Shown here: piece after piece, positions 61,284 through 64,000 of the stretch
Layout of the letters: every line of letters starts with the position of its first letter
Numbering within the stretch: position 1 is the first letter of the stretch
Assembly: GCF_900110995.1 (NCBI RefSeq)
Contig: NZ_FOJF01000002.1
Span: forward strand, 930,001 to 994,000
DNA: 64,000 nucleotides
Source of the DNA: Chitinophaga sp. YR573
GTDB lineage: Bacteria; Bacteroidota; Bacteroidia; Chitinophagales; Chitinophagaceae
Reading direction: 5' to 3'
Made by a program: the position numbers and the translations under genes
Notes under the pieces: generated by a model
Database searches by the model: none
Seen by the model: the letters and a program-made list of their open reading frames with translations, nothing else
Told to the model about the DNA's origin: nothing

Positions 61284-62237
61284 GTGAAATTATTAACTAA
61301 TTGCATTTTTCTATTTTTCCTGGTCCCCTGTGTTTATGGACAGAAGATCGACTATTCTGCTATAGATGCGCGGGTATGGGCAATGAAGAACGATCCTTCG
61401 ATTGATCTGAAAAAGCAGGTAAGTGAACTTACAAACGGCCTTGCGAATAATTTTTTAAAGACAAGAGCTATTTTCGATTGGGTTGCACTAAATATTAAAT
61501 ACGATTGGGAAACTTATAATAACAAAGAAAATGAACAACCCGGTTATGTATTTAAGTCACCTGCAATGGTCTTAAACCAAAGAATAGGTATTTGTTCAGA
61601 GATCAGTGGTCTGGTGAAAGAAATGTTCACTACCGCAGGAATTGAATGTGTAATAGTGGAAGGAACAGCTTCCGGAATGCGTCCAGGTGACATAGATGCA
61701 CATGCCTGGAATGCGGTTAAGTTAAATAATAAATGGTATTTAATGGATTGTACATGGGCAAGAACGATGCCGATGAAAAATGCGGAGGTAGAGTTTTTTT
61801 ATTTCCTCACACCTCCAGAACAATTCATTGCATCTCATCGTCCACAGGATAAAAAATGGAGTTTACTTGATCAGATGATTTCAGTTGACGGGTTTTCTGC
61901 TTTACCTATTATCGATCCATACTTTTTTAAGTATTCCAGTAAATCATATCCATTAAAATCCACGCTTAATGTAAAGAATGGCAAACTGGTTGTTGATAAT
62001 TATGTAAAAGCAGATAGTAAACAATATATTCAGATAGAAAGCGGAAATGACATTATCTCTGATTACATGGGTACGAGTCAGTCAACTAGTGCTGACAATA
62101 CTACTGTTTCGTATGATTTAAAAGAAATACCCAAAGGAGAATATTTATTGAATGTTGGAGTATACGTTCCGGCGGAAGGTGAAGATGGTTTAGATGAGAT
62201 AAAAACAATGTTGGTATTTAATCTGATCATTGAGTAG
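61284..62237 (+). CDS. Exported transglutaminase-like protein
   Basis: The 317-residue product has a short signal peptide (MKLLTNCIFLFFLVPCVYGQ). Its transglutaminase-like core has the Cys-His-Asp triad in place: C104 in RIGICSEISGLVKEM, H140 in DAHAWNAVKL and D155 in WYLMDCTW. The C-terminal ~130 residues are strand-rich. Such bacterial domains mostly act as cysteine proteases or peptide transferases, not as true cross-linking enzymes. The start is GTG 61284; an ATG ten bases earlier is out of frame. A 16-bp terminator follows. Confidence 0.88.
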   Translation: MKLLTNCIFLFFLVPCVYGQKIDYSAIDARVWAMKNDPSIDLKKQVSELTNGLANNFLKTRAIFDWVALNIKYDWETYNNKENEQPGYVFKSPAMVLNQRIGICSEISGLVKEMFTTAGIECVIVEGTASGMRPGDIDAHAWNAVKLNNKWYLMDCTWARTMPMKNAEVEFFYFLTPPEQFIASHRPQDKKWSLLDQMISVDGFSALPIIDPYFFKYSSKSYPLKSTLNVKNGKLVVDNYVKADSKQYIQIESGNDIISDYMGTSQSTSADNTTVSYDLKEIPKGEYLLNVGVYVPAEGEDGLDEIKTMLVFNLIIE

Positions 62238-62240
62238 ATA

Positions 62241-62290
62241 AATTAATCAGGAAGAGGCTGAAAATCTCTTCCTGATTAATTCCTTTTTCT
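62241..62290 (+). terminator. Terminator after the transglutaminase-like gene
   Basis: Bases 62241-62256 pair perfectly with 62266-62281 (16 bp, nine-base loop), followed by CCTTTTTCTT. Confidence 0.85.
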
Positions 62291-62315
62291 TCAGGCATGT
62301 ATGCCGGAAAACATC

Positions 62316-62348
62316 CCCAAAAAAGAAAACAGCACATAGTGCTGTTTT
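62316..62348 (-). terminator. Terminator after the GH88/GH105 gene
   Basis: AAAACAGCAC (62326-62335) pairs with GTGCTGTTTT (62339-62348). On the minus strand it is followed by CTTTTTTGGGG. It serves the gene ending at 62387. Confidence 0.75.
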
Positions 62349-62386
62349 GCTAAAAATCTTTATCAGTCGTAGAATTTGTCAGGTTA

Positions 62387-63520
62387 TTAATTAGACAGCA
62401 ATGCAGTAGCACACCATAATATCGGTGCCTGTCCCTGCAGATCACCTACAACACGGTTACGGTTGAGGTAGTATTGTTTATCGTTTTTCTTGGTAGTCGC
62501 TTCACTTACTTCTTTGATATCACCGGCTTCATTGATATATTTTACCAGGGCAATCCAGGCGTTCCTTGCTGCAGGGCCATATTCTTTTTCGTCCAGCCAG
62601 CCTTTCTTCACACCTACTATCAGTGCATAGGTGAACATACCGGAAGCAGATGTTTCTGCCCAGGCATCCGGTTCATCCAGCAGCTGATGCCACATAAAGT
62701 TTTTGTCCTGTGTTGCTTTCAGGCCAGCCATCATCTTTTTATAAGCATCCAGTATACGTGGTCTGTTTGAATTGTCGATAGATAATTCGAGCAGTAATTC
62801 GGTCATACCGGCAGCTACCCAGCCATTACCTCTGCCCCAGAGGAAAGGAGCATCCTGTGCGTGGTAGAAAAGGCCGTTCGACTGCTGCAGACCCAGGTAA
62901 GCTACCATTTCATTGGCAGCGTTCTCCATGTATTTTTTATTGGCAGTAGCGCGGAATGCCTGTACCTGTAACAGGGTGATCAGGTATGTGTCTTCTATCC
63001 ACATACGGCTCTGCCAGGATAAGCCCTGGTTGCTGTATTTCTGTTGTTCCGGACGGATGGTCTCAGGCTGTTCCCATTGCTGGTCGGCAAAAGGTTGTCC
63101 AAGCGCCAGGTACCTGTTCTGGTTGGTTTGCAGGTATAGTTCCATGGGTACAACACCAAATACGCTGTGGTCCACATTGTCTGCTTTAGGTACCAGACTC
63201 TGGGATTGTGCCAGCAGCGGGTCAAAACGTCCAACCAGTTTTTCCAGCAGGTTTTTGTTGCGGGCAACTTTGGCAAATCTCAATGCCCCGTACCAGGTGC
63301 ATACTTCGGGATAGGTGATACTTTCCGTAGGCGTGGAAGCTCCAAAGTTGTCGAATTGGGAGGTCGCATAGTGGTTAGCTACGTAACTCCCAATAGCAGC
63401 AGGATCTGTGCCGAGAGGCCAGTCTTTAAAAATTTTCTGCGATTTCACAGCTCCAAATGGAAGCAATATCGCTACAGCAGCAGTTATTACAGATTTCATT
63501 GCCCGTTTATTCGTCCTCAT
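62387..63520 (-). CDS. Unsaturated glucuronyl/rhamnogalacturonyl hydrolase, GH88/GH105 family
   Basis: The 377-residue protein has an N-terminal signal (residues ~8-28; MKSVITAAVAILLPFGAVKS) and an alpha-barrel domain with WIEDTYLIT (D177), NVDHSVFG near 115-122 and WGRGNGWVAAGMTEL near 228-242. These are hallmarks of GH88/GH105 enzymes, which hydrate and release unsaturated uronic acids left by polysaccharide lyases. The exact substrate (pectin, ulvan or glycosaminoglycan fragments) cannot be told. No lyase is in the window. The true start may be the second Met (63499), directly at the signal peptide. Confidence 0.9.
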   Translation of the reverse strand: MRTNKRAMKSVITAAVAILLPFGAVKSQKIFKDWPLGTDPAAIGSYVANHYATSQFDNFGASTPTESITYPEVCTWYGALRFAKVARNKNLLEKLVGRFDPLLAQSQSLVPKADNVDHSVFGVVPMELYLQTNQNRYLALGQPFADQQWEQPETIRPEQQKYSNQGLSWQSRMWIEDTYLITLLQVQAFRATANKKYMENAANEMVAYLGLQQSNGLFYHAQDAPFLWGRGNGWVAAGMTELLLELSIDNSNRPRILDAYKKMMAGLKATQDKNFMWHQLLDEPDAWAETSASGMFTYALIVGVKKGWLDEKEYGPAARNAWIALVKYINEAGDIKEVSEATTKKNDKQYYLNRNRVVGDLQGQAPILWCATALLSN

Positions 63521-63714
63521 GAAAATAATTTAGAGTGCCTACATTGTACCTTTTATGTAAACTATTGCGTAAAGTAATATATAAAAATACGTTATGCAAG
63601 ATTTCTTATAGAAATTAATAATGATTTGTGCCTGGATTTCTCCTTTTTTATCCGGTTTTAATATCTTAACTTAGGAAACACGGTAATCTATTCTTCATTT
63701 TTAAAGTCCTCGTT

Positions 63715-64000
63715 ATGGGAACAGTACGTGATATCCTGCAGGTTAAGGGCCATGCAGTCTACTCTGTCCATCCGGACAACACCGTTTATGAAGCTTTAAG
63801 CGTATTGGTGGAAAAAAATGTGGGCGCCCTCATGGTGCTAAACGACAATGATGAGGTAGTAGGCATTTTTTCAGAACGTGACTATGCCCGAAGAGTAATC
63901 GTTAAAGGACGCGCATCCAAAGACACCCTGATCAGCGAAATTATGACAGAAAACCCCTTTACTGTCACTGAAAAGGATTCCATTGAAGATTGCATGGTGA
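63715..64000 (+). CDS. CBS-domain protein (cut by window edge)
   Basis: The frame opens at ATG 63715 and runs off the right edge after 95 residues. It begins MGTVRDILQVKGHAVYSVHP, then NTVYEALSVLVEKNVGALMV, EVVGIFSERDYARRVIVKG and SEIMTENPFTVTEKDSIED, a complete first CBS motif and the start of a second. CBS pairs bind adenosine nucleotides. Many Bacteroidota have short stand-alone proteins of this kind; whether another domain follows cannot be seen. Confidence 0.88.
   Translation, partial: MGTVRDILQVKGHAVYSVHPDNTVYEALSVLVEKNVGALMVLNDNDEVVGIFSERDYARRVIVKGRASKDTLISEIMTENPFTVTEKDSIEDCMV

Noticed and set aside
1..64000. CRISPR arrays, tRNA or rRNA genes, insertion sequences, phage genes
   Set aside because: I looked for regular spacers, tRNA arms, transposase motifs and phage modules and saw none. 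The tail-fibre-like proteins carry Sec signals and are not part of a prophage.

Overview
The window looks like a chromosomal segment of a Bacteroidota species, most likely Chitinophagaceae (Chitinophaga-like). Evidence read from the sequence: promoters of the TAnnTTTG (-7) type, few recognisable Shine-Dalgarno sites, several TTG/GTG starts, BT_3928-, DUF4252- and DUF6443-type proteins, long RHS-type secreted proteins, and exported beta-barrels ending in Phe. No tRNA, rRNA, CRISPR array, prophage or insertion sequence was seen.

1-11.6 kb is mostly core genome: cdaA (cut by the left edge) and folP; a DoxX-like protein and an orphan ABC permease; an ECF sigma factor, its partner and two DUF4252 proteins behind a promoter of ECF type; recF with a DUF721/DciA-like gene; pdhA; then TPR protein, ribH, LutA-like Fe-S protein and an EVE-domain protein, followed by a PAP2 phosphatase. 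11.7-28.2 kb: a cysteine-free sirtuin, a saccharopine dehydrogenase-like protein, gyrA, a TPR protein, two neighbouring sigma/anti-sigma modules (one strongly diverged and fused to TPR), an NlpC/P60 hydrolase, ppa, phoH, purE, a multi-PAS histidine kinase with a single-domain response regulator, and rpe.

28.2-43.9 kb: a TPR lipoprotein, then thrA-thrB-thrC on the minus strand. The thrABC leader encodes a short peptide with a Thr/Ile run (T-I-T-T-T-T-I-T) overlapping a hairpin, which looks like ribosome-mediated attenuation. Next come tyrosine catabolism genes (hmgA, an aldo/keto reductase, hppD), two intergenic inverted repeats (one a perfect 45-bp-arm palindrome), a YafK-like L,D-transpeptidase, and a sugar-dehydrogenase-like operon with one small Tat subunit and two tandem GMC flavoproteins that have a three-Cys Fe-S pattern.

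44.1-57.8 kb is the accessory region: three exported tail-fibre-like proteins sharing one C-terminal domain, a coiled-coil/beta-barrel protein, the remnant of another barrel, then two consecutive large secreted RHS/YD-repeat proteins and a lipoprotein with YwqK-like repeats that overlaps the second RHS gene. I read this as a candidate two-polypeptide RHS toxin/adhesin system with a possible immunity lipoprotein. 57.8-64 kb: a small hypothetical protein, a PorT-like barrel, a GH35 beta-galactosidase, a transglutaminase-like protein, a GH88/GH105 hydrolase, and a CBS-domain protein cut by the right edge.
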